Assembly (NCBI GenBank): GCA_035303945.1
Contig: DATGQZ010000020.1
Coordinates: 1 to 64,000, forward strand
Direction: 5' to 3'
Origin: DATGMS01 sp035303945
GTDB lineage: Bacteria; Bacteroidota; Bacteroidia; Cytophagales; Cyclobacteriaceae
Length of the DNA: 64,000 nucleotides
The translations under genes and the position numbers were made by a program. The notes under the pieces were generated by a model. The model had not been told where the DNA came from. It saw only the letters and a list, made by a program, of their open reading frames with translations, and did no database searches. Within the stretch, counting starts at the first letter, position 1. Every line of letters begins with the position of its first letter. This document shows, in pieces, positions 44,557 to 53,494 of the stretch.

Positions 44557-46798
44557 GCTAAAAGTCCTTTTTACTGCCATTCTGATTGTACTTCACATAG
44601 GCCAATCTTTTGCGCAAGAGGTCCATATCACTGACGCTAGTCACTACAGCAACGTTTTTGGTGAGATGCGGCACTATCGGGTTTTTCTGCCATCGGATTA
44701 TTGGGAGCAGCCTCAAAAGCGCTATCCGGTAATATACTTTTATCATGGATGGTCTCAGCGATACTTTGGAAGCATTGAATCAAAAACCGATGAAAGTGAT
44801 GAGGAGAAGATCGCACGTATGGTGGCAAAATACGACATCATCGTGGTCAAGCCGGATGGTTACAACAAGAGACCTAATGAACCTTACTACCTACGGCCTT
44901 ACAATATTGGCCCTGTAGAGGGTTATCGCCAGTTTCCGCTCTACTTTCCTGAGCTTGTGGACCATATTGATGCGCAATACAGGACAAATGCCCATCGCAA
45001 AAGCCGCGGCATTACCGGTTATTCGATGGGGGGCTTTATGAGTTTCTGGATTGCCGGCAAATATCCGCATCTGGTATCCGCAGCGGGCAGCTTTTGCGGC
45101 TCGGCGGAATTCTTTGTGGGGCCTGTTGATTATCCTGTAGAATATTTCCATGGTGATATGTACGGCAATTATGAAGGGCTAAAACTTCGGCTTCACTATG
45201 GAGAAGAAGATTTTATCCGTGCTTATCATAAAGATATCGATGCTATATGGAAGCAGGTATTGGACAATTATGAAAGCAGGGTTTTTCCAGGAAAACATGA
45301 TCTTTCCGGTCTTGAAGAGATGTTTCAGTTTTTTGACGACGCTTTCCAGCAACCTCTGGACCAGCCTGAAAGGTGGAATCATATTGATGTTTATCCTGAT
45401 TTTCAAGTCTGGGATTATACGGTGAGTTCCGACCGAAGCCTACCGGGTTTTACCGTCATGGAAGATGTAGACATAGATGGCTTTAAAATAGGTTTAATGA
45501 GGAAATTACCTGACGGAGAATCACTCCCCATGGTGTCCTTGTCTGTCACTACTGCTCCTATCTATGTTCCTAACGATACCTATACGATTACTTTTTTTGA
45601 AAACGAAACCGGCAACAGACATCTGGAAGAAGTTGTCTCTGACGATCAGGGAAGGCTTCAAATCCACCTCAGCGGTGCGATGCAAGAGGTAGGCATACAC
45701 CGATCCGGCGGAAGGGCTAATTTGACCATTGCAGGCCTGGAAATATTATCCGCTCCTTACCTAAGTACCCAGATTGATTTGCCTGTAAGGATAGGTCTGC
45801 TCAATAAAGGCGGGACGAAGGCAAAGGGGATAAAAGCCTCTTTGCGGGCTGTGGGTCAAACCGCCAATGTGAAGAGCAAAGAAATAGAAATCGGCGATCT
45901 TGATGTACTGGATACGATTTTGACAGCTCCTTTTACTGTATATGTAAACGCAGATAGTGTCAAGGTCCAAAAATTTTTGTTGACATTGAAGGATGAAAAA
46001 GGGCAGGAATGGAACAGATCTTTTGTACTACCTTTCCGTCCTAAGCGAGAGGCGCTTTCATCTTTCGAAATCGCTGATGGTAGGGAGGTAACGTTTCAGC
46101 AAGGGGGAAAGGACACGGTGACCATGGTGCTGGGAAAAGGAAATGGAGATGGTTTGGCTAATCCGGGCGAAAAAATTGTTGTTTTAATAAAGCATAAGGG
46201 TTTAAACCGCCTCAGCTCCCTCAGCTCTCTGCATCCGCAGGTAGATCTCAAAAGTGCATATACCCGTGTGTCAGATTCTTGGACCCAATTTGACCATGTG
46301 GGCGGCAGTTTTAAATATAGTGCGCCCGTGCTTTCGTCAGATATAGCTTCCGGTTCTGAAATCACCTTTTACGCTGAATATTGGCTGCCAGAATACCCGG
46401 ATCATCATATTAAGGGCGGGGTAGTGTCGATCCCGGTAGCAGGTGACGACAGGACAGCTCCCCAACTCGATTGGGCGCGAGTGAGCCAAGGTAATATCTT
46501 TCAAGCCCAAATTTATGATGGAGGGCAGATTTCGGATGTGTCCATACTTTTACGCATTGAAAAAGATCCGCATAAGCCATTGGATTTTTCTTTGTTAGAC
46601 AATGGAAAACTGGGGGATAAAAAGGCGGGGGATGGAATATATAGTCGAAAGATCGAAGTTCCAGAATTTGGACCCTATGAGGCCGAAATCACCGTAAGCG
46701 ATATTTTTGGCAACCAAGCTAGGTACTTGCTCCCTCAGCAGCTTATGTTTCATGAGGTGAAATTATTTCCTGAAGGCGGCACTTTTTCTAATGACTAA
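44546..46798 (+). CDS. Exported multidomain esterase (PF00756-type alpha/beta hydrolase)
   Basis: 750 residues from the ATG at 44546 (an earlier ATG at 44525 in frame is less likely because the signal peptide begins MPNKLKVLFTAILIVLHIG). After the signal (cut near SFAQ), an esterase-D-like domain spans about 25-260: nucleophile S160 in GITGYSMGGF, an acidic residue around 219-222 (LHYGEEDF), and H251 in GKHDLSG. The remaining 480 residues are three or more beta-sandwich domains, one resembling NEW3/CARDB (LPVRIGLLNKGGTKAKGIKASL) and the last ending in a FPEGGTFSND tail. The polar ending suggests secretion without a type IX signal. It likely deacylates the glycan handled by the locus. Confidence 0.85.
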   Translation: MPNKLKVLFTAILIVLHIGQSFAQEVHITDASHYSNVFGEMRHYRVFLPSDYWEQPQKRYPVIYFYHGWSQRYFGSIESKTDESDEEKIARMVAKYDIIVVKPDGYNKRPNEPYYLRPYNIGPVEGYRQFPLYFPELVDHIDAQYRTNAHRKSRGITGYSMGGFMSFWIAGKYPHLVSAAGSFCGSAEFFVGPVDYPVEYFHGDMYGNYEGLKLRLHYGEEDFIRAYHKDIDAIWKQVLDNYESRVFPGKHDLSGLEEMFQFFDDAFQQPLDQPERWNHIDVYPDFQVWDYTVSSDRSLPGFTVMEDVDIDGFKIGLMRKLPDGESLPMVSLSVTTAPIYVPNDTYTITFFENETGNRHLEEVVSDDQGRLQIHLSGAMQEVGIHRSGGRANLTIAGLEILSAPYLSTQIDLPVRIGLLNKGGTKAKGIKASLRAVGQTANVKSKEIEIGDLDVLDTILTAPFTVYVNADSVKVQKFLLTLKDEKGQEWNRSFVLPFRPKREALSSFEIADGREVTFQQGGKDTVTMVLGKGNGDGLANPGEKIVVLIKHKGLNRLSSLSSLHPQVDLKSAYTRVSDSWTQFDHVGGSFKYSAPVLSSDIASGSEITFYAEYWLPEYPDHHIKGGVVSIPVAGDDRTAPQLDWARVSQGNIFQAQIYDGGQISDVSILLRIEKDPHKPLDFSLLDNGKLGDKKAGDGIYSRKIEVPEFGPYEAEITVSDIFGNQARYLLPQQLMFHEVKLFPEGGTFSND

Positions 46799-46801
46799 GA
46801 T

Positions 46802-49045
46802 ATGAACATCAGGATAAAGACCTTTTCTGTGTCAGCAGCTTTGTTCTTTTTGCTATACTTATGCATGCCTGCACTGGTACTGGGTCAATATAACCCTGTG
46901 CAATCACGTGAGCTTAAGGCCAATGAGATTGGGATTAGCGCTCCTGGTTTTTATGGAAAAGCAGGGGCAACTTATGTTTTGACCCAGAACATCAGCAGCG
47001 ATCGAAGTGCGATCTTTTTGGGAAAGGACGTCACTTTGGACTTAAATGGCTATACCATAACTTTTGCGGATGGAGATTATCCTTCTTTTTCCAATCCAGG
47101 ATTTGAAGAAGGAGTCGCAGGATGGGACCTATCCAAAGCCCCCGGCGCAAAGGTGGTAAACACAAAAGATGTTCACGTGTTTGTGGGCGAGAAGCTGTTA
47201 AGCTTGAAGAAAGGTGACGAGCTGATTTCAGAATTCCTGTACTTACCTGTTGCAGATAGATCCTATTATGCGATGTGTGGCATCACTGGTCATCATTTTG
47301 CAGATTTGGGTGGGGATCTGGACAACGAGATGAAGATCAGTGTTTTTGTGGAGAATGAAAGGGGAGAGGAACTCCAACTGACTACTGTATATTCAGATAC
47401 CACGCTTACCAGTAGTCCGGTGATCAACAAATCGCCGAGACTTGGAGGAGGTTTCGTTTTTGCGCATTTAAACAAACTTCCTGCAGGAAAATACCGGATG
47501 CGGGTGAGGGCGGAGACTGATTGCCTGATTGATGAAGTTAATATACTGCCCGCAATGGACGTAGGCGTCGGGATTGTGGGGAAAACACATGCAACAGGGC
47601 ACTACGATCATTTGTACAACAACCTGCACAGTGCCTTTTTTGACTATACAAAGGATGCTGCTTGGGGAACGCCAGTGGAAAGTATTCAGCCTGTGGAGGG
47701 AAGGGGGACGGTTACCATCAAAAACGGGGTGATCAAATCCGCCGGTAAGGGTGTGTTGTCAAGGGGTCTACAGTCTACCTCCCAAGAGGTAAGGATCATT
47801 GTAGATAATGTTAAGATTGTCAACCAAGGCTTTAACGCCACCGCAGTGGATGTGCCTCAGGCAAGTATAAGTCATTGCTCCTTTCATGTAGATAATCCGT
47901 TTATCATCAATCGACATGGGGCAGAGTTTTATGCAGTTGATCTCACCGCTACACAAGTTCCTTCCGAAGTGGCTTATTCGGAATTCTATGGAGGGCAGGG
48001 CTGTTTGTCCTTCAAAGGAAAACATTCCTCTATTCACCACAACCTATTCGTCAACCGACAGATGGTGACCAATCACTACAGTATCATGGCAATGGGCGAC
48101 AGTTCCTTTATCTTCAACAATATTATTGAACCAGAGGTAGGTTCGGGCATAGAAATTTTCCGGCACAGCGGCATAGAAGTTTTCGACAACCTGATAAAGG
48201 TAGAGGCTTCACCACCTACTTGTGAGTACGGAAACGAAGAATACAGTGTCGCTGCCATCAGAATTGCGGACTACAATGCCTCGCCTGGATCCGCTGGAGC
48301 AGCAGGAGGAAATAAGGTGTACAACAATGAAATTTACGTTTTAGGTAGAGCGTTTGAAGAAAATCCCAAATATACACCTATGGTATGGGCGGTGTTTTAC
48401 AGTGCCAGTGGTGGCGATAACGAGATTTTTGGCAATCGAATCGTCGTGACGCACCATGATATAGGGCGTCAGGCTGAAGCAGGAGCTTTCTATATCTGTG
48501 GCGGGCCTAAGGGCTTTGGAGGCCGGTTTTTTGACAATGAAATCACGACTAATGTACCCGCCGCGTGGATTGCCTCGCGATATGGAGGTACAGCAAATAC
48601 AAAATTTAATAATAACAAAATCATCAAATCAGCGAAGGCTGTGGGACCTGTTGCGCCCATCAGGATGGGGTGGTCTAATTGTAAATCCTGCTATGCGAAA
48701 GATGTGGAATTTAGATCCAATGAAATCATTGGAATGGATAAGCCTTGGGATATCTCTGATCAGGAACATAGCTTCAAAGTATATCATACATTAACGATCC
48801 GTCTTGTAAATAAAAAAGGAGAGCCAATATCGGGAGTCCCTATCCACATTCTGGATGAACAGCAACAAAAGGTGGCTGAAGGCCGATCCGACAAGGATGG
48901 ACTATGGGTTGTGGAGCTACTAGACTATAAGTTTGAGCAAGGCGAAAAGATGAAAAATAACCGTTACAAGGTTATCAGTGGGGCGACATCAGCCGAGCTT
49001 ACCTTGGAGCAAAACCAAAGCATCACCTTAAAAATAAATCGATAG
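46802..49045 (+). CDS. Exported right-handed beta-helix protein
   Basis: 747 residues, with a Sec signal peptide ending near LVLGQ. It begins with a short beta-helix cap containing AIFLGKDVTLDLNGYTITF. A beta-sandwich insertion is at about 95-250 (carbohydrate-binding-module-like, with FSNPGFEEGVAGWDLSK). The main helix is at about 260-660 (HCSFHVDNPFIINRHGAEF, SIHHNLFVNRQMVTNHYSIM, NNEIYVLG). A C-terminal Ig-like domain spans about 665-747 (KKGEPISGVPIHILDEQQQK). The first helix rung shares the TLDLNGYTITF pattern with the lipoprotein at 40462 (TIDLGGNILTH). It starts three bases after the esterase stop, so the four genes from 40462 are one operon. Confidence 0.8.
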   Translation: MNIRIKTFSVSAALFFLLYLCMPALVLGQYNPVQSRELKANEIGISAPGFYGKAGATYVLTQNISSDRSAIFLGKDVTLDLNGYTITFADGDYPSFSNPGFEEGVAGWDLSKAPGAKVVNTKDVHVFVGEKLLSLKKGDELISEFLYLPVADRSYYAMCGITGHHFADLGGDLDNEMKISVFVENERGEELQLTTVYSDTTLTSSPVINKSPRLGGGFVFAHLNKLPAGKYRMRVRAETDCLIDEVNILPAMDVGVGIVGKTHATGHYDHLYNNLHSAFFDYTKDAAWGTPVESIQPVEGRGTVTIKNGVIKSAGKGVLSRGLQSTSQEVRIIVDNVKIVNQGFNATAVDVPQASISHCSFHVDNPFIINRHGAEFYAVDLTATQVPSEVAYSEFYGGQGCLSFKGKHSSIHHNLFVNRQMVTNHYSIMAMGDSSFIFNNIIEPEVGSGIEIFRHSGIEVFDNLIKVEASPPTCEYGNEEYSVAAIRIADYNASPGSAGAAGGNKVYNNEIYVLGRAFEENPKYTPMVWAVFYSASGGDNEIFGNRIVVTHHDIGRQAEAGAFYICGGPKGFGGRFFDNEITTNVPAAWIASRYGGTANTKFNNNKIIKSAKAVGPVAPIRMGWSNCKSCYAKDVEFRSNEIIGMDKPWDISDQEHSFKVYHTLTIRLVNKKGEPISGVPIHILDEQQQKVAEGRSDKDGLWVVELLDYKFEQGEKMKNNRYKVISGATSAELTLEQNQSITLKINR

Positions 49046-49067
49046 CACTTAATCATGTTTTTCCATG

Positions 49068-49095
49068 GTTCTACCATTTACATTAATGGTAGAAC
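49068..49095. terminator. Bidirectional terminator between the beta-helix and kinase genes
   Basis: A perfect 11-bp inverted repeat (GTTCTACCATT / AATGGTAGAAC, 6-base spacer) lies between the convergent stop codons at 49045 and 49096. The tails are short T-poor stretches, so termination strength is uncertain. Confidence 0.55.
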
Positions 49096-50073
49096 TTACT
49101 CTACATCATAAAGGAATTGACTGGCAACACCGTCAAGCATGTAACCAAATTGCTTCCTTGCTATCTCAGCCATTTGGAGAGGATCTTTAAACGCAGCTGT
49201 ACCGCCTGCTGCGGTAGTACAGATGGCTCCCATCAGGTTACCAAATTCCTGGCATTGCTCCAGTGATGCTTGCTGCAAAAACTTGTAAATGAATCCGGAG
49301 TTAAAACTATCCCCCGCACCAATAGCGTCAATGGTCTGCGTATTGAGGTAAGCAGGCAAATGAAGCAATCCTCGCTCAGAGATAGATAAAGAACCCTTAT
49401 TGCCCATTTTGATAATGGTGCTTGTCTTAAAGCTCCTAAGGTATTTGATAGCCTCATCTAAACCTGAAGAATGGGTGAGTTGTATGGCTTCTTTTTCATT
49501 GGGTAAAAATATATCCGTGTAGGGAAGCAATTCGGCCAATTCAATTTTCCATTGTTCAGCAGGATCCCATTGCGCATCAAATGAGGTGGTCATTCCAGCA
49601 TTTTTTGCCAGTTTCAGCAGCTTATGAAGGTCTTGCTGAAGTCCTGGTTGGAAAAAATAAGAGGAGAAATGCAAATGTCGCGCCTCTCCTAGAAGATCTT
49701 GAGGGATGTCTGAAAAGGTGAGCGTTTCCATTACGCCTCGATAGGTAACATTGGCGCGGTCCTCACCAAAGTTCATGACCAAGGTAGCGCCGGTCGGTAA
49801 TTCACCGTGTTGGATTCCTTCTGTGCGAACTCCCACTGCCCCTAGTTCATCTAAGATATAGTCTCCAAAATGATCTTTACCAAGCTTACCGATAAATCCC
49901 ACCTTTGCGCCCAAGCTACTGAGGTTACTGGCGAAAATCGCCGCCGAACTTCCCAGCGTGAGGGTCATTTGGTTAGCAAGTATTTCTTTTCCAATGGACG
50001 GGAAACCCTGAATCCCGTTCATGATGATGTCCAGGTTCAGTTCTCCGACCACGATCACATCCAGCGTTTTCAT
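49096..50073 (-). CDS. PfkB-family carbohydrate kinase
   Basis: 325 residues of the ribokinase fold. N-terminal VVGELNLDIIMNG and central GKLGKDHFGDYILDELGAVGV match the sugar-binding lobe. The C-terminal signature is IDAIGAGDSFNSGFIYKFL, with the catalytic Asp in GAGD. Cytoplasmic. The family includes fructokinase, 2-keto-3-deoxygluconate kinase and tagatose-6-phosphate kinase. Next to an AgaS-like gene, a ketose-6-phosphate kinase is a reasonable inference but is not proven. Its start overlaps the end of the upstream SIS gene by 101 bases in another frame. Confidence 0.9.
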   Translation of the reverse strand: MKTLDVIVVGELNLDIIMNGIQGFPSIGKEILANQMTLTLGSSAAIFASNLSSLGAKVGFIGKLGKDHFGDYILDELGAVGVRTEGIQHGELPTGATLVMNFGEDRANVTYRGVMETLTFSDIPQDLLGEARHLHFSSYFFQPGLQQDLHKLLKLAKNAGMTTSFDAQWDPAEQWKIELAELLPYTDIFLPNEKEAIQLTHSSGLDEAIKYLRSFKTSTIIKMGNKGSLSISERGLLHLPAYLNTQTIDAIGAGDSFNSGFIYKFLQQASLEQCQEFGNLMGAICTTAAGGTAAFKDPLQMAEIARKQFGYMLDGVASQFLYDVE

Positions 50074-51274
50074 GGCTATGATTTGTCGTTTCTATCGAAT
50101 TACCGTTTGTCAATGGGTAAATTTTCACTCCCTGAACCACCCGACTGATGGATACAGAGGGCAAATCCGGCTTTAGCCCCAGATTAATGGATTTGTAAAA
50201 TCCCAGGATCTGAGCGGGCAGTACGTAACACACTGCCAAGAATTCCTCTTCTAGATCAAATGCTTTGTCTGACAGGATAATCTCCGTATCCAGATCACAA
50301 GTATCTTCTTTTGTTTTAAATATACCTAATTGGTATACGCCTTTTTCATTCTTTTTGATGGAATTTACAAGATCGATTTCATATTGATGTGCGTAAACAT
50401 TGTTGGTAAATAGGTACACTAACAAGGTGTTGGTATCAATTACCGCTTTAGGACCATGCCTGAAGCCCAAGAAAGACTCATAGGTACATATTACTTTTCC
50501 ATCCGTCAGTTCCTGAAGCTTAAGCTGGCATTCTCTAGCTGTTCCCAACAGGGGGCCTGATCCCAAAAAAACCGCTCTTTGGAAGTTCAACTTGGCTATT
50601 TCTCTAAGCTGTGCGCTGTAGTTAGACAGAATCCACATGCCATGCTGTGCAAGGATTTGGATCTGTTGCCCTAACTTATTCAATTCATGGAGACGTGGCA
50701 GCAGCATCCCAGTCAACAGCATAGCCGTGAAGCTTCCGGTCATGGCAAGGCTTTTATCTTCTGCTTCAGGAGGGAGGATGAAAAGAAGGCGGTTGTTTAT
50801 GTTCTTACTTTCAAGCGCCAGTTGCCCCCCAGCGTTACAGGTTATCAATAGGTGATGGCAGCTTTTACAAAATTGGTCTGCCAAGTCTATTGCCGCCAGA
50901 CTTTCCGGGCTGTTGCCGGATCGGGCAAATGATATCAGCAAGGTCGGCGTTGATGAAAAGAGGTACAAGTGGGGGTGGGAAACAAGATCTGTAGTCGCCA
51001 CCGCAAAAACAGGATGTGATAGCTGTTGTTGAAAGGATCCTTGGAGTATATTGCCGATATAGGCAGAGGTGCCTGCTCCTGTCAGAATAATTCGCAATTT
51101 ATCCTGATCATAAATGCCGTTTAAAAAGTGCTGGATTTTATCTTGCTGCTGAAGCAAGAGGTGGTAGGTATCTAACCACAATTGGGGTTGCTGCGCAATT
51201 TCCCTCGCTGTATGCTGGGCACCTAAATCTTTAAGTTGTGACTGGCTATAACCCCAGCTAAAATCTTCTATCAT
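49973..51274 (-). CDS. SIS-domain sugar isomerase/deaminase (AgaS-like)
   Basis: 433 residues with two SIS modules: ILTGAGTSAYIGN and ISFARSGNSPESLAAIDLAD in the first, and LGSGPLLGTARECQLKLQE with HGPKAVIDTNTLLV in the second. AgaS proteins deaminate and isomerise galactosamine-6-phosphate. The family normally ends shortly after VVQGVKIYP. Here about 45 further residues read through into the kinase gene in another frame (overlap 49973-50073), so this tail is probably non-functional, or the frame contains a recent base change. Cytoplasmic. It is divergent from a DeoR-type regulator gene. Confidence 0.88.
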   Translation of the reverse strand: MIEDFSWGYSQSQLKDLGAQHTAREIAQQPQLWLDTYHLLLQQQDKIQHFLNGIYDQDKLRIILTGAGTSAYIGNILQGSFQQQLSHPVFAVATTDLVSHPHLYLFSSTPTLLISFARSGNSPESLAAIDLADQFCKSCHHLLITCNAGGQLALESKNINNRLLFILPPEAEDKSLAMTGSFTAMLLTGMLLPRLHELNKLGQQIQILAQHGMWILSNYSAQLREIAKLNFQRAVFLGSGPLLGTARECQLKLQELTDGKVICTYESFLGFRHGPKAVIDTNTLLVYLFTNNVYAHQYEIDLVNSIKKNEKGVYQLGIFKTKEDTCDLDTEIILSDKAFDLEEEFLAVCYVLPAQILGFYKSINLGLKPDLPSVSISRVVQGVKIYPLTNGNSIETTNHSHENAGCDRGRRTEPGHHHERDSGFPVHWKRNTC

Positions 51275-51293
51275 AGGTCTATAATGAGAAAAA

Positions 51294-51340
51294 TAGTTTC
51301 GTTTCGTTACGATGTAAATTTACAATATTTTCATTTACTT
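51294..51340. promoter_or_regulatory. Candidate operator region between the AgaS-like and DeoR-like genes
   Basis: The 182-bp divergent spacer holds TTTCGTTTCGTTA (51297-51309), a 12-bp perfect palindrome TGTAAATTTACA (51313-51324) and TTTTCATTTACTT (51328-51340). Repeated TTTCRTTT-like words resemble the recognition elements of AgaR-type DeoR regulators in other bacteria. This suggests the regulator controls both divergent units. Position and sequence are seen; binding is inferred. Confidence 0.5.
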
Positions 51341-51456
51341 ATCAAAGAGTTCTTTTTAGCTGATTTATTATGTAATCTTTTGCATGGTGTTTTATATTTC
51401 TTCTATAAATCAAGTATCTTTCGGTATATTTTATCTATGAATACGATCACTTTACT

Positions 51457-52236
51457 ATGAGCAACAGTAACAAGACATCTACAGTGGAAAGAAGAGTGGC
51501 CATTATGGAACGTTTAAATAAAACAGGCCAGGTTGATGTCACTTCCTTAAGCCGGGAACTTGGCGTTAGTGAGGTAACTATTCGCAACGACCTTTCCCGA
51601 TTAGAACAAAAGCATATGCTGGTGCGGGCTCGGGGCGGGGCATTTAAAATCGATAGAGTAGGGATGGACTTTTCCATTGCCGATAAAATGGAGTATCACT
51701 ATGAGGAGAAGAAAAAAATCGGCCAGGCGGCCGCCGCATTGGTGGAGGATGGTGATACCATTATTTTGGATTCGGGAACTACCACGCTAGAACTTTCCAA
51801 AAACTTGGCTGAGATGCAAGAGCTGACGGTCATTACCAACGCTTTAAATATTGCCAGCCAACTTGCCGAAAATAAAAGCACTAATATCATTGTTCCCGGT
51901 GGATTTTTGAGAAAAAACTCGCTCTCCTTGGTGGGCACAACCGCCGAGGACAGCTTTAAAAATTACTTCTGTGATAAGCTTTTCCTTGCCGTAGATGGCT
52001 TTAACACCATTCATGGTTTATCCACTCCCAATGTGGAGGAAGCACATCTTAATAGGACCATGATTGAAATTGCCAAGGAGGTCATCGTAGTAGCGGATTC
52101 CAGTAAATTTAACCGACGGAGTTTTGCCTTCATCGCCCCGGTTTCCGCGGTGGACATTGTGGTTACCGATATCGGAATCACCCCTGAAGACAGAGCGAAT
52201 CTTGAAAATTCCGGCATCCGGGTAATTGTGGTTTGA
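51457..52236 (+). CDS. DeoR/GlpR-family transcriptional regulator
   Basis: 259 residues. N-terminal DeoR-type winged helix at about 10-65, with recognition segment LSRELGVSEVTIRNDLSRLEQ. The C-terminal DeoRC sensor domain, an isomerase-like fold that binds phosphorylated sugars, spans about 80-245 and contains ILDSGTTTLELSKNL, TVITNALNIASQL, and VADSSKFNRRSFAFI. It is divergent from the AgaS/PfkB genes, as is common for AgaR-type regulators, and candidate operators lie between them. Repression relieved by a phosphosugar intermediate is the expected mode, by analogy. Confidence 0.92.
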   Translation: MSNSNKTSTVERRVAIMERLNKTGQVDVTSLSRELGVSEVTIRNDLSRLEQKHMLVRARGGAFKIDRVGMDFSIADKMEYHYEEKKKIGQAAAALVEDGDTIILDSGTTTLELSKNLAEMQELTVITNALNIASQLAENKSTNIIVPGGFLRKNSLSLVGTTAEDSFKNYFCDKLFLAVDGFNTIHGLSTPNVEEAHLNRTMIEIAKEVIVVADSSKFNRRSFAFIAPVSAVDIVVTDIGITPEDRANLENSGIRVIVV

Positions 52237-52258
52237 TAAGAGACCGTACCGGTATGGC

Positions 52259-53434
52259 TTATTTTTGAACTCTTTGTTCCTGCAGGAAATGTTGGAAAAA
52301 CAGGTAGATCACTTCATTGGATTCTCCGCTAGGTGAGTGATCGGGCCGGTTGGTCATACCTACTCTGTGAGAATAACCCAGCAGGCGGTTGACGGCGATA
52401 CTGTGGTTTAAGGGGATCCATCTTTCAAGAGGATCCTCCGAACCTCCAGAGACCAGGAAGGGTCGGGGAGCCATCAAAGCATGAAGTTCGTGTAGATCGT
52501 GCCCTTTTTCCAAAAGCATGGGATACAAACCTCTCATGGGATTGTCGGCTGTAGGAAGGCCGCGCTTCCGCCAGGGTCGAGGATGGTAGCCAAGATACCA
52601 AGGTTCCCAGTAGTTGATGCTTGGCCGATCCTGTTCAAAGACGATACCCGGGTCAGACCAAGCGGCACAAGCAAAGCGGTCATAAAGGGCTGAGGCAAAC
52701 ATAGCCCATTTGCCCCCATAGGAATGGCCGACGATACCTATGCGCGTTTCATCTACTTCCGGTATATTGGCTAGAACATGCCAAGCATTAGCAGCAGCAT
52801 AGGCCAGCATGGAAAGAGGTTCCACAGTAGCCTGATCAATCGAAGGATAGTAGATGGAGTAGGTTTGGTTGTTCGTACTTTCTGTAGTACCCAATGACAG
52901 GGTGACAAAGCCCCTTTTGACCAACTGGTAAGCAAAATCTCGGTTGGGCTTGTCGCTTAAGCCAATAGCGGTTTCTGGTTCGTAAAACACAGTAATGACG
53001 GCAGGAAATGGTCCTTCACCTTCCGGCACCAATAGGTAACCTGTGGTTGATTGGCCTGGCACCCATTCAAAACGGATTTGATGTTGCGTGAAGTTTTCCC
53101 TTTTTGTACTACTTAAAAACTCCATCTTTTGGTATTCCATAATTGGGGGCCATTCTCCCATCATACCGTGCCACTTGTGGAGGATTTCCTGGCGTCGCGT
53201 TTCCCAGTCTTGTCGGGTTTTTACTTTTTCGCCATTGTAAAATTGCAGTGGAGAGCTATATTCGCCGTATTGATCTTTTAAGGAGTCTGGGGGGGAAAAA
53301 TAAACCGATATTTTCTCCCAAGCAGTTGAACTGCCCAGTTTTTGAGCAGGCGCACTTTGCCCCAAGATCAACATAAAGCCGAATAGCATCATCAAGCGGG
53401 AGGTCCCGAAAACTGTTATGCCTGATTTGTACAT
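52259..53434 (-). CDS. Exported alpha/beta-hydrolase (acetyl-xylan-esterase/dienelactone-hydrolase-like)
   Basis: 391 residues with a signal peptide (MLFGFMLILGQSAPAQ). The nucleophile Ser is in IVGHSYGGKWAMFASAL (GxSxG), an acidic residue is likely in SGGSEDPLERW, and the catalytic His in RPDHSPSG. The N-terminal part carries WHGMMGEWPPI and a tunnel-forming VPEGEGPFPAVITVFYEP segment. Related exported proteins are sugar-ester hydrolases in polysaccharide loci. Transcribed opposite to the DeoR gene; the two genes converge with a 22-base gap. It is followed downstream by nothing but the regulator stop, so its promoter lies near 53440. Confidence 0.82.
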   Translation of the reverse strand: MYKSGITVFGTSRLMMLFGFMLILGQSAPAQKLGSSTAWEKISVYFSPPDSLKDQYGEYSSPLQFYNGEKVKTRQDWETRRQEILHKWHGMMGEWPPIMEYQKMEFLSSTKRENFTQHQIRFEWVPGQSTTGYLLVPEGEGPFPAVITVFYEPETAIGLSDKPNRDFAYQLVKRGFVTLSLGTTESTNNQTYSIYYPSIDQATVEPLSMLAYAAANAWHVLANIPEVDETRIGIVGHSYGGKWAMFASALYDRFACAAWSDPGIVFEQDRPSINYWEPWYLGYHPRPWRKRGLPTADNPMRGLYPMLLEKGHDLHELHALMAPRPFLVSGGSEDPLERWIPLNHSIAVNRLLGYSHRVGMTNRPDHSPSGESNEVIYLFFQHFLQEQRVQK

Positions 53435-53494
53435 GACTTTAATGTTTAACCGACAGCCCTATCCGTAGGAAAGCTACGCAGAAAGGCTGGCCGG

